Origin: Morella rubra
Lineage: Eukaryota > Streptophyta > Magnoliopsida > Fagales > Myricaceae
DNA length: 64,000 bases
Direction of reading: 5' to 3'
Assembly (NCBI GenBank): GCA_003952965.2
Contig: CM025852.1
Coordinates: 26,267,457-26,331,456 of the forward strand
Part shown: positions 1 to 12,700 of the stretch, in pieces
Layout of the letters: every line of letters begins with the position of its first letter
Numbering within the stretch: the stretch's first letter is position 1
Position numbers and translations under genes: made by a program
Notes under the pieces: model-generated
What the model was told of the DNA's origin: nothing
The model's database searches: none
The model's input: only the letters and a program-made list of their open reading frames with translations

Positions 1-209
1 CTCTCGTATTAGAAAGACGGAAAGATTTTTCACCTATTTGGAGTGATTGAGTGTTTTGCTGGGTGTCCCTTTTAATTGTTTTGTTATTGTGTTTCTCTTG
101 TTGGTGCTTATTTGTAGGTATGGACATCTAAGTTTGCCGCTTGCACTGTGCTGGAGAACTTTGTCTCGAGTGCGTTTCTCTTGTTGGTGGTTTTTGATTT
201 GTTTTGGAA
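1..209 (+). other. Leader of the STICHEL-like gene
   Basis: T-rich sequence directly before the first ATG of the STICHEL-like gene. It carries no supported coding exon. A pyrimidine-rich stretch followed by TTTGTAG near 110-118 could be the end of a leader intron, but the promoter lies outside the window, so the transcript start cannot be placed. Short reading frames here run into the coding exon in the wrong frame. Confidence 0.4.
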
Positions 210-3200
210 ATGACGGATGGGCGGCGGCATTCTGTCGATCTTCCTATCTCAAGGACTCTAGTTGCACTGAGGAGAGTGAGGTCGCTGAGGGACCCATCGA
301 CTAACTCAATGAGCAAATTCTCTACTTTGGTTGACAATGTCAACTGGGAAACTGATTCAAGTAATGGGATTTCTTTGCGATTCATGAATGATTGCCAAAA
401 AGGTCACCCTGATGTTCATTGTGCTTTGAGATCAAAGAATTTAGGTTTATATGGACTAAGTGAGGATTATATTGAAGATTGTGAACTAAATTCCGGTTTG
501 GGAAAGTGCAAGCTGAGTTCATGTCAGGACTCAGTTTGGCTAGGAAAGACAGGCCCTACTAGCAGGTCCAAACAGGTTGAACGATCAGACTATTGTGCAT
601 CAAATCAGGGGCAGCCTTCTGAACACAAATCATTGAGTGACAGATATGAAGACAATCAGAGGGATATTGGATTGGACTCGACATGCATCACACCCTCCAG
701 CAATCATTCGGAGGCTGCTGATTCAAGCAATGAGCCTACCCTGGGATCATCACGAGCAGAAAACGTAGATCGCATTATGTCAGCAGGGAAGTTGCGACAC
801 GAAAATCAAGTAAAATTATTTGGGTCTGTGGGTGATGTTGTCAGATGTGTAGGTAGTCCAAGTCCATCTGAAAATGGAGCTGTTTTAGGCCATAGTGCAG
901 CACTATCACCAAATGAAGAGGCTGATTCTGTAGATCACAGTAATCATGGGTGTGGAATAAGCTGCTGCTGGTCAAGAACTCCTAAATCCAGATACTCATA
1001 TCTTTCTTCTGATGTAGAAGAACATCCATTGTTTTCTGGGGATGTAGATGGTCCTGCGGTTTACAACGAGAGAAGCTTGAAACACATTAGTAACGAAATT
1101 TCTCCATATTCAGAAACTCCTAGGTGTTTGAGTCAGAAATTCAGGCCGAAATCTTTTGATGAATTGGTTGGTCAAACTGTAGTGGCAAGGTCTCTTTTGG
1201 GTGCCATCTCTAAAGGAAGAATAACTTCACTTTATCTCTTCCATGGTCCTCGTGGTACAGGCAAGACCTCTGCTTCAAGGATATTTGCAGCAGCACTCAA
1301 TTGCCTTTCACTTGAGGAGCATAGGCCATGCGGCCTATGTCGTGAATGTGTTTTGTCCTTTTCCGGAAGGAGCATGGATGTCAAGGAAGTGGATTCTGTG
1401 AGACTTAATCGGATGGACAAGGTTAGATCCCTTATTAAGAGCGCAGTCATCCCCCCAGTTTCCTCGCGGTTTAAGGTTTTCATTGTTGACGAATGCCAGT
1501 TGTTACGGGGAGCAACATGGGCAACTATTTTGAATAGCCTAGATAGCTTTTCTCGACATGTTGTCTTTGTAATGATTACCCCTGACCTGGATAAGGTGCC
1601 CCGAAGTGCAGTGTCACGGTCCCAAAGGTATCACTTTCCAAGGATAAAAGATGTTGATATTGCAAATAGATTGGAGAGAATTTGCACTGAAGAGTGTCTT
1701 GACTTTGATCAGGCTGCTTTAAACTTTATTGCCTCTAAATCGAATGGCTCACTTAGGGATGCGGAGATGATGGTTGATCAGTTGAGTTTGCTTGGTAAAA
1801 AGATCACGATGACCTTGGCCTATGAGCTTGTGAGTGCTAGGCTATTGTTTCTCTCATATAATTCTAGAGCGCTACTGTCGTTCCAAATTGTAATGGAATT
1901 GGCTCTTTGTTGTGGTTTTGCAGATTGGGATTGTTTCTGATGATGAATTGCTTGATTTGCTGGATTTAGCTTTGTCATGTGACACTTCAAACACTGTTAT
2001 AAGGGCCAGGGAACTCATGAGATCAAGGATTGATCCTATGCAACTTATATCACAGCTGGCAAATCTCATTATGGACATTCTTGCGGGTAAATGTCAGGAA
2101 GGTAGTTCTGAAGTCAGAAGAAGGTTCTCTCACATGTCTACCTGTAAGTCCTGTAAAATTCCATCAATGGTGTGATTATCATCCATTATAAGTTGCTATA
2201 CAAACCGAACTGTGCTTAGCTGCCCAGTGGATGAATTCTATCAGAAAAAACGTACTAGAAATAAGTTGCTTTGAAATTGTTTCCTGTATATATAAACCTG
2301 TCACTAACTTTAGTTGACTTGCCATTCATTTTGTTTTATGGGCATGCTATTGAATAAGGTTGACCAAATAAAGATGATAGAGTCATGATAAGGACCCTGA
2401 CCTGCTCATATGAATTTGCTCCAGACATCAATCTGTCATAAACTTCGGTTTGGTGTTGCATTTATAAGCTGGGCACACCATATTAAGGATATTAAATGCT
2501 CAACTGTTTCTTTCCCCTATAGATGTCTGGGTGCATTGTTCTAAGATGTATTTTTTTGTCCAGTTTGCTGTGGGGCAATATCTTTTGAGCATTATTTAAT
2601 ATTAACTTAACATTGTTTACTGAGTTGCATCAACACTGATATTGCCGTACCACACTTGATTAATTGTTTAGTTCAAGATCATGATCTCTTGATCTATGTT
2701 TCTTTTTTCTGCTTTTCATACTACATTTTTTTACAAAACTTGGAGGAAGTAATAAAGAGAAATACGTGAGCTGGAGCAATGTGTAGTTAACCTAGTGTTA
2801 GTAAGTCCACGAGCTAACCCCACATCTGTTAGGAGTCGTGTACAGGTTATACACCTGTTTCACATGCTCTTAGTAGCAGCAATGGTTCTGAATGAGTTCT
2901 TCCAATTTTTTGTTATAGCTGAAGTGGACATGCAGAAGCTTAGTCAAGCATTGAAAATACTTTCTGATACGGAGAAGCAATTTAGGATGTCTAAGAATCA
3001 AACTACGTGGCTCACTGTAGCTCTTCTACAGTTAAGCTCTATGGAGTCTTTTTCCTCGGATGCCAATGATTTGAAGTTGTGTTTTAAAGATGCACAGGGG
3101 CAAGGTGAGGATTGTCATGATTTATTGCTTCTTAATATATGGCTATCGTTGTTCACTTCAGCTCCTCTGCCAGGGGCCTGGGCTGGAAGGTGGTGGCCTT

Positions 3201-5513
3201 TGGTGAGGGAGATTGCTGGGATGAAACTTTCATCTCCAAGTTTGCTCTTGTTTGAATGCAGATGGTGAATTTCACGGTCTGTCTGCCACAGGGGAGGGCT
3301 CAAAACATCTGGGAGGTTGTTCATGTGATGAGTTTACATTGCATAAAATGGGAATACAGGAGGACTGTAAAGGGTCGTTGGAATCCATATGGAAGCAAAC
3401 TACAGACTTGTGCCAGTCCAATTCACTCAAGAACTTTCTGAAGAAGCAAGGGAAGCTTTCTTCTCTTTGTGTCAACCAAGGTAAAGGAATCTGCTAATTG
3501 TTTTCTGAAAAATGTTCAAAATCATATAACCCATTAGTTAGCATATTGCTTAGATACAAAAAGGTCAATGACCTTACTTTTGGTTCAATGCATATATCAG
3601 GAAATATGAAGATATTACTCACGAGAGGGTTGCTAAAAGTAAAAGCAAAAAAAGGTCCTTGCTAGTGGCTGTGTTATGCTGGTCAATAAGAGAAAGAATG
3701 ATGATCAACGTAATTCAATACTGAGCAACATGTTGCCAATGAGCTCGTTAGTCTAGATTACAGATGGAACTAGTTGTGGTGTAAGAGTTTAGGTGATGAG
3801 GTCTATCCATCTCTGCTATTAATAACTGACCCAATTTAATCATGTTTTGTCTTTGATACTTCGGTTCATCTAAATAGATCTTGCAATGATGTTTGGAGTC
3901 ATCATCTTGCCTATTTTGCATTGAAATGGATATTTCTTGCAGGCTGGACTATTACATGTATATGCAACTTGTTCTTTCTTTATTATCATTGTGTAATGGT
4001 TCTGGATACTTGACATGGGTCTTGCTGTGCCTACTAAATAATGCGCAATTGATTATACGAATTTCAGGTCTTGCGGTAGCTGAATTGGAATTCCACCATC
4101 CTGACTATGTATCTAAGGCTGAAAAGTCATGGAAACAGATAGCAAGCTTACTCCAGTTTATTCTGGGTTGTAACATAGAGATCAGGATCAATCTTGCACA
4201 TTCTGCTTCTGATTCAAAGAACATGAAAGCGAGGAAGCCATCTTTCAGGCTTTTTAGCTGCTCTCGTGGAATGCAGTGGAAGTCACAATCATCCCTGGAT
4301 CGTGGAAGTAATTCAGACCTGTCTGAATACACGACCGAAAATCGTATGATAAGAGAGAGACCCATTTTAACTTCTGCCTCAAATGGGGGTTCTGAAATGC
4401 CTCATAACTACTATCACAGAGGGGAGGTCATAAGGACTTTGAGAAATAGTGAAGGAAATGCACTGAGCACAGGGACAGCATCATCCCACAGATCATTAGA
4501 GAATGATATGCGGAACACACCCGTTTTGGGAGTTGCTCCTTCTAGAGAAGAGAGAAGCAACCATGGAAGTCAGGTTCTATCTATTCACGAATCAAAGGAT
4601 CAGCCAAACTGTTTCCCCAGAACAATAAGGCTTCAGAAGAAGTTGCATTCCTCGGACTCCTCTCAGATGATATGTTCGGATATCAAAAATGAAAACAAGC
4701 TTGCATTGTCTATCCCCGGGACATCATCTTTTGAAACCTATATCTCTGCCCATGATCCTAATGTTTTCTGCAGCAGCTCTAGAGATGACAATGGGTAAGT
4801 GATCTTGCTGCCTCTTTTCTCTTTATCAGTGCTCTTGCTTCTTCTAATATAGATATCTGCTACCAAATGATTTTAAAATAAGGCAGAATTGAAGTCCATG
4901 GTCTATCAGAGAACACTGTAAAAAGGCATGTACTGGATTGAGTGAAAAAAAGGATGCACAAATGGATTGCATTTACAGGGTAATTTCTATGCATACATGC
5001 CAGAGACGTCCATGCCATTGACACGGGCCTGGCCTGTGATAAAAATTCATGCAAATAAAATACATCAAGAGTATCTTAAAGAGGCAACATCATAGTGGGG
5101 CCCAGTGTATGTTAGGGTCTATTTGTCGTCGAAACGGGATCATTTTTCGTTCTTTTTATTATTGTCACAAGCTCTTCAAAAGCATTCTCATTGAATATCT
5201 CATTATCTGTGTGGCAGACCGAGGGAGGAGAACTCAGATGTGCTTTGTTGGAGAACACCTACATTTCATCAAAAGAAGGTAATTGTATGCCTAGAGAATG
5301 TCTTTGACTAAAAGGAAGTTGAAATGAAAAGGGGTGAAAAAATTGAGTGGAGCAATACTAGTATCTAGTAATCAATGTCAGAGATATATAATTCAGCTAT
5401 AGTACATTATGATCAGATAAAATGTTTTGATGTTGCAGGACATGCAGTCGGGACATCCACGACAAGGGTCTCAATTGGTTGGGTGGGTTCTTCCCTGTGC
5501 CGCTGCCAAGTAG
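210..5513 (+). CDS. STICHEL-like protein (DNA polymerase III gamma/tau-like AAA+), STICHEL-like 2 type
   Basis: Seven coding exons: 210-1829, 1924-2143, 2919-3104, 3262-3480, 4068-4794, 5218-5278, 5439-5513. They join in frame to 1035 residues. The start is the ATG at 210 (MTDGRRHSVDLPISR); the same frame runs upstream only to a TTG. Seen: Walker A GPRGTGKTS near residue 347, a zinc-type CGLCREC cluster near 375, a Walker B-like FIVDECQLL near 424 and an arginine-finger-like SRSQRYHF near 470, followed by the clamp-loader lid. The C-terminal half is plant-specific and ends GWVLPCAAAK. Known of the family: STICHEL controls trichome branching, and its paralogues resemble the bacterial clamp-loader subunit but are not replication factors. 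The N-terminal start resembles the STICHEL-like 2 branch. Its molecular role is unknown. All introns are GT-AG. Confidence 0.9.
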
Positions 5514-6100
5514 TCCTGATATAGAAGATAGTTCATATAGGAGTTTCTTGGATATTAATATCTGGCTCAATTTTTGAAGTGTATATTGGAAGTCTTTTCT
5601 ATTGTTAAGTTTTCTGTGCGAGCTGCTCACTTCTCACTTCGGGAGCAACAAATATGTACATAGCTAAACAGTTCAGATTCCAGTAGCAAAATGCTGCACT
5701 TCATTTTCCTTTGGGCAAGTGGGCTGCACTTCGTTTCATTTTTGAAGAACTAGCGATTCAGTTTCGTATCTTTCATAGATCAATGGAACGTGGAAACACC
5801 AAGCCCGTGAACCATCAAATCTGTGTTCCCCGATGGTCTGGGAGGCAGGCATAGCGCCAGCTGTTGAAAGAGATGAAAGGTTTCAACCCAAAGTTAGCTT
5901 CTCGCAAAGGTCTCCTAGTCCCTTCAATATCTTTATGGCTTCAAACAAATTACTTCGTTGCTGCCTGCCTCCGGCTCTTATCGTTTTATGACCCCCTACC
6001 ATCCATGAATCCTCAAACGCCTGCAGCTTGCACTCTACATTGGATTACCACTCCACTCCCCGTTGGTCATAGAACATGAGGAACAATGTTGTTAAGTTAG
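5514..6100. other. 3' UTR and spacer after the STICHEL-like gene
   Basis: The sequence after the stop is T-rich 3' UTR followed by unremarkable spacer. No reading frame here shows a recognisable domain; the 71-codon frame at 5864-6079 has no family signature. Confidence 0.5.
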
Positions 6101-6272
6101 GCATTTGTTTGTCAAAATTTCGGAGAATATTTTTAAAATTTTGAGAATCTTTTAAATAGTAAAATTTATTGAAGTTCGTAAAATTTTTGAAATGTGTATG
6201 TAGATATTGTAAATTTTAGAGTGTGTTTAGATTGTTCGAAATTTCGAGGCTCCAAAATTTTGAGGAACGCTG
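6101..6272 (+). mobile_element. MITE-like palindromic element, copy 1
   Basis: About 172 bases, AT-rich, beginning GCATTTGTTTGTCAAAATTT and ending near CCAAAATTTTGAGGAAC, so the ends are imperfect inverted repeats. The whole element aligns, in reverse complement, with 14692-14865 on the other side of the Ufm1-protease gene, including an internal AAAATTTTGAGAATCTTT block. No coding capacity. I could not define a target-site duplication. The family is unknown; short size and terminal repeats suggest a hAT- or Mutator-type MITE. Confidence 0.6.
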
Positions 6273-6713
6273 CCTGAGAGTAACTAATGTCAATTCAGGT
6301 GGACTCGAAGAAGATCATCTTTCTATTATTTCGAATATTCTCATTTTGGTCTCTGGGACCTCCTAGGAATTAGGATCACAGAGGAGAACCTGATATTGGG
6401 TCCGGATTGCCGGAGCAGAAGGACGAGGCCCACAGGCTAGACACTGGGGTCCAACAATACGCACTAAATCAGACCTTAGGCCCAAATATAGCAGTCCTCA
6501 AGTCCAGCCCATCTCTGTGTTTTCGGTAATTCGGTAACGCCTGTTGCGAAAATCTTTCCCGGTAACCGGACGAGTTGCCTGAACAGCTGTGTGAAAAAAT
6601 TGGAACCGGCTTTATGGATTATAGGTGACAAAACGACGACGCATTGTTGACATGCTGAAATCGAGAAGAACCAGTGCTCACTGCTCACCTCAGCTTAGTG
6701 AAGCTCCCAGTCC
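6273..6713. other. UFSP: Promoter and leader region of the Ufm1-protease gene
   Basis: About 440 bases between the MITE and the start codon. It holds no supported coding sequence. No clear TATA box is visible, so the transcript start cannot be placed. The 70-codon frame on the opposite strand (6476-6688) has no recognisable signature. Confidence 0.4.
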
Positions 6714-9700
6714 ATGGCGAACGTAACTGATAGCACAAGCGTACGAGTTCTGTGCCCAAGGCTTGTCCTCAACAAGAACGAACAGGGGCTTCAATGGCTA
6801 ATCGGATCCCCATTCTTCCCGCCACTTACCATTGTCTCCACTCTCCGATGCATCCACACCCTCCCTGCCTCCGACTCTCTCTCCCCCGATTACCTCAAAG
6901 AATCAGGTACCAAACTGTCGACTGTTTGCTAAGAAACTAATAGAGAAATGGTGAACGAACAAATTTCCATTTCGTTCTTTTTATATAATTTTTCGAACTT
7001 CTTTGATTCTCTTCTTTTGTTTTGATCTTACGATCTGAGTAGAGGACCTTCGGACGTTACTACTGAAAGGATTTGAAGTAATCGGAGCACTATTAGTCGT
7101 TAATTCGAATGGTGAAAAGAACGCTAGCAAGGCAATCGATGCTGCTTGTAGATTGAGAAGGCTTCTCTCTGAAGGAGGAGGAAATTCGGAAAATCGGGAA
7201 ACGTTCGGGGCAGTTGCGGATTTGACTAGTGGCGAGGACATTCGATTTTATGTCTCGCGATCGGAAAGTTCGACGAACCTCGAATCGCTTACTTCGGTTG
7301 TATATGAGGATCACCCAGCGAAGTACATTTGGGAGACGGGTTGCTTATTGCGATGTGAGCTTCCAATTACGTTTCCCGTCTATGTCCCTGTAAAAAATCC
7401 GCCAGGTAAATTCATCGATGACAGGTCATTGTTATGTGTTGTAGTTTGTGTCATATTATTTTTGTTAAACAGTGATCTTTACTAGTGTTTGGTTCTCAAA
7501 TTCACGATGCATTTTATAGTGGTTCCATATAGGGTAAAATGTTGATATATCATTTTCAATCAGAGACGAAGTAATTAAGGTGTGGAGTTTTGAATGACTG
7601 GCGGCTATTGAACGATGATTTGTGTTTGAATTTGAAAATAGACTGACAGAGGAAGTTTAGCTCCGGATGAATATTCTTTCTTATTGCTTTTGTTAAAGGG
7701 TATCATCGAAGTTAGTGTAGCTATTGGCCACTGGCAATGCGCGATTGTGTCCTTTGATGGTTGGAGATCGAGGTTTGGGATTCTTGTGCACTTAGTTGAC
7801 CCTCATAGCATACGTACTAGACAAAACAGTGACCAAATCAAAATCTAGGTCATAAGCCATGGTATCCAGAAAGAAAAAGTATTTTTAGTTGTTCATATAA
7901 TAAATGTGGATAGTATAATGATGTTAGCATGGGCAGATTCACATAAGAAGAGACTGGTGTAAGAACTGGCCTGATATAGTACGGAGTTTATGCTGTGTTG
8001 AGTTTACACTTGTTTGCTGGTTTAACTTATTCTCAGAGCTCAGGAATTTCTAGGCTCACAATATAATGTAGGCGTAAGCGTTTATCACTTAACTCCGATG
8101 CGTATATTATGAAAATTAACAGTTAGATGGTCCAATTTTTAGTTACCTTTGTGCTAATTTTGTTCACCAGATGCGGAGAAGATGTATTTGCTAGCAATTG
8201 AATCAGTTGTTGCCCAGTTCAAAGATCCGAAGGTTGTATACATGGTAGAAACATTAAGCAAAGCCTCTGTGGAAGTACCTTGGCCTGTCATTCTCCGGGG
8301 TGTAGAACTGGACTTCCACACAGCTCTTTCAGATATGAAACTGAGGAGTACAGATGGTCAAGATTCTGACCCAAAGTTCCTATCATGTGGACACTTCTGT
8401 TTGAAAAGTAAATCCAACTCAGCACTGTTGTCTGCAGAGGTAAGAAATTAGCATGTGAGATTCCATTAGGTAGTTTTAGTTGTATGGGATCTTTAGGAGC
8501 TTTGAAGAGTTGCCTTTTCATTTATTCTATGTTGTATGCTTGTTTTACACTTTTGACTCACGAGGTCTATTATGATTCTCTTTTCCTGACATGTTTTTCT
8601 ACATAGAATGCAGATACTATTCAAGTAAGTGTGCTACTTAATAGCTCAGAAAAGTCTTTGAAATCATCTGCTCCTGTTGCAGAATATATTCCAGGTATTC
8701 AATTCAGTGTCAACTAATTGATCTTTTAGAAATCTTTCAATTTATTCGAATAGTTTTCATACTTCGAGCTTTTAGTTGAGTTGCATGTCTTAAACTAATT
8801 TTTGAACTGTGTGCATTCAGCTCAGGATGCAGCCAGGCTTTTAGTTGTAAACTTTAAGCTAGAAGCGCTCTGTTATGCAATGAAGGAGATCCCATTAATG
8901 TATGCAGTTTCTAAGTTAATCATCCCGAGTTTGGTTGATCAATTAAATTCAATGAAGAGTGTGATCTTGCCAAACCTCTTAACGGAACATCCGCAGGTAA
9001 GGCAAACCATTAGATAGATAAATCAGATTAGGCCCTTCATGTTGTTAAAGTACCACAGTTCCTTTTGCTGACTCCCTCTTCCATCTTCCCCTGCCAGTTC
9101 TTTTGATGCAAAATGAAACCTCTGCACTCAGAATTACCGCTCCAGGTCTTCCCAGTCATTCCATTCCCTTGGCAAATCAGCTGTCCCCACCCTTGTATGC
9201 CCACCCTCATGAGCAAGTGTTTTGCAGTGTGTATATTATGTCTACATATCGTGGAACACAAGTACACATTCAAATGCACATATAGCCATAAACTAATGTA
9301 GAGGAATTCACCTTGGGGTTTCAATGTCATAATAACCTGCAAGTGTCCTATTACTAGATACCCTCCTTGATCTTGACTGCTCATCTATTGCCACAGAAGT
9401 ACCGCTAACTCGATAAAAGATATTCATTTTCCTTCTTCTTTTTTCTTAGGGAGCTTAATCGTGTTTTATATGATAGATTTTTACTGAAGATTGATTTAAA
9501 GAGTTTTGTCTAGTGCAATTGCTTTCTAGAAATATCTTCCAAAGAAAAACATTAATGTTCTTGAAATAACTGGTAAGTTTATGCATTTGCAGCTTTGCCC
9601 CTATCACTTTAATCCTCCTGGAATTTTGCATCCAATAACAGTTATTTATGAGCTCAATTATGGGGAGACAGAAATGAAGCAAGGTATGCAGCTTTTAATG

Positions 9701-12700
9701 GAACCTTTTCTGCTTTGGACAATAAAATATACTATGTACCTGTTGTGACTAGAGAAAAAAGGTCAGACAGCCTTCCCACAAAAGTTTCCTTGATGGTTGT
9801 GAAGTTCCATCTAGCTTCTAGTCTAGATTTCTGCTTGCTTCCCTTTGATAATCATGCCTGCAATTTGAAGTAGGAAAACATTAGATGTCATTGCCGAGTC
9901 ATGTGGAGAGTTATTCTTTGTTTCGTTGTGATTTCATTTAAATAGTGTGGAAAAAAGGGATCGTCTTGCCAACTTAATTGATGAAAAGAATCCATCTGAA
10001 TAATAAAAAATAGGTGCTCAGAAGCCTTGGATTGTTGTCGGTCCTGAATGCAGAAGCCACATGTTTGACGGGGATTCGCTGTCTCAAATGAAAAGTGCCA
10101 ATATAGTTTCACTCTAATTGGTTGTATTTTCTTTAACAGAGAGTTGCATAGAGGAATTGGTATGCTTATCTGTCTTATAATCCGATATAATAATGTGACT
10201 TCATATGTAAATATCACATTTTGATTCTCAGATGTTATCCTAATTCGGTGGTACTTGCTTTCTGCAGTCGAGATTAGAAAATCCCTACACTTGAGGCTGG
10301 GATTACCTTCTGATCGTCCTCTCTTAAGAATTGCTAATGCCCTAGATTTGTCTACAACAAATGACAGCGCAAGGAATGACTCAATACGAAAGGGTAACCA
10401 GTCTCAACTAGAGAGACAACATCATCTGTATTCAATGTTAACCCTTTTATTGTTGTCCCTGCAGTTCTTTTTTCACTTCCTGTATGTGTTGTTCTCTAAC
10501 TCTTTTCTTTGGTATTTTCAGGTTCTACTTTGCTTAAAGATGTACATATTGGGATCCCAAGCAGTGGGGGTTAGTGGCGCTATTATTTACCTTCCTGCTT
10601 TTTACGCTTAGCTTTATTTTCTGTGGAATTCTTATGTTTTATGCAGTTCCAGGGGGCATTATATCTTTGGTTCAAGGTTCCTATGAATACTATCATTATC
10701 TGCAAGATGGTTTTAATGATTCGGTAATGCAAGTTCTCTCTTTCACTAGTGTTTTTAGCATTTTGTTGAAAACCCATATTGATCCATGATATGTAAAGGT
10801 ATCAATTGACAAATTAAAGGTCCCTCTCTCCTTTCCTTTGGAGTGAAGGACAGAAGAGCACAGAGTACTGTGGTGACCTATGCAGATAATTTTGTGGTTA
10901 ATGTCGATTATAATCAGAATCTTTTCAACATTCTGTTAGTATATTTGGCACAGACCATTCTGCTTTATGGTTATAGTAAATTAGTAACATAATATAGGAA
11001 TTTGGATGTGGACTGTTAGATAACTCATCTGTTTACATGCTTCATGTCCACTATTAAGAGGTGTTTAAGCTCTATTAGAGATTATTCAATTTTTTGTGAG
11101 TGGCTTTTTCTTCCATCTTTAATGGGTAACCCTAGCACGATTTCTTGTTTTCTGAACTAAATTATTTGCATAAACTAGATTGATAGCTCTGTTCGTTGTG
11201 CTTTGCGCTTGTACCCATTTCTTTTAGGTTTGGTTACCAAGCAGACCCAATAAGTGCCTTGCTCTCTCTCTCTCTCTAGAGTCAATTTTAATTGACATGG
11301 CTGCTCTCTGCTTTGGATTTGTGCCATGTCAGTTTTATTTCTCATACTGCACTCAAATGCTAAGAGAGATATGCTGCCACTTTACTTGTCTGCATAGAGA
11401 CTTGCATGTATTGGGTGAACCATCATCCTTGTTGAATATGCCTCTATCTAACAATTTTAGTCTTGGAAAGAAAGCTTCTCGAGACTCATGGAGAGCCATG
11501 AAATTACTTCAAGAATTTCCTTTGGGACTTTTAGATCTTCAGTCAACTTCATCTTAAGCAAAAAGCTAACAGGATTTGTTGCTGAAGGGGACCTGTATTT
11601 CACAAGGTGCTAGGGGCCATTTTTCTCTGCTTAATCTTGGATCAAGATGTGGCCAAGATACTTTCTCTAAATTTTTATCAGAGGAAGTATATATTGTGTA
11701 ATTTTGGATGTCATAACTTTCTCCATAAAATGTTTGTTTCAACCAATGAAGTGTTTCTGTCATGGTTATTTTTGGTACTTGGAGTTCTACTGAAGTTATT
11801 TGGTGCACTTGCAAGGGCTGGGGTTGTGCTTACCGTTCTCTGCAGACCATTATTTCATGGTTCAGACTCCAACACTACACAGCCATAGATGTTCCAGAAC
11901 ATAGGTATTGAAAGGCTACTGCTGGAACGTGGAGCTCCAGAGCTTTTCTTTTTTTACCTTCTTTGAACCTGTTTAGGTGGTTTTTCATCATGGATCCATA
12001 GGAAACTCACCACTATAGAAATACGGTCCTTGTTGAAATTTGTTGTCAATGTCAAATCATCCAGTGTAACAAATCCATTGTATTTTTTCAGGGAAATTCA
12101 ACAGGCACTTGTAGAGATTGGTGATAAGGATCCTTCTTTTATCGGGTCTCGTGAATGGATTGGTGCCATTGAGTTGAGCTTTGTTTTGGACAAACTTCTG
12201 GGTGTAAGTAGAGCAAACTAAGTCATCTGGATATCTGGGTAGATAGTAAGAGTGGTTTATTCAAAGAACATCAAGTGAATTTTGTCTTTGCACAAATGTG
12301 CACATCTAGTGGTTTATTGCTGCTTTGAACAGGTCACTTGCAAAGTCCTAAACGTTACATCTGGAGCTGAGCTTCCTGAAAAATGTCGAGAGCTGGCCTT
12401 ACACTTTGACAATCAGGGGACACCCATTATGATTGGTTAGTAGGATTAAATATATCCTTTTCTTTTACTTTATCTGCCTTGTATTTGTGGCCTCCTTCCA
12501 GTAAAAATGAAGTGGCTTATTACTAGTGCACCTTGTAGGGTCAGCTTAGTTACTTGCCGAATATTACTTGGTAACCAGGATAATGTTTGGCTTCCCACTA
12601 GGCGCCTTAGAATTTTTTCAGTTCTCCTAAAGGAAATAGAAACATTTACCTCTTTTCTAAGTTTCCAAATAAATGCAGGTGGTGGTGTTCTTGCATATAC

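Noticed and set aside
10255-10611. Single 118-codon exon ([16 protein letters not shown]) as an independent gene
   Set aside because: It combines UFSP exon 7 (10268-10393) with intron and exon 8 read-through; the splice sites restore the known protease sequence.
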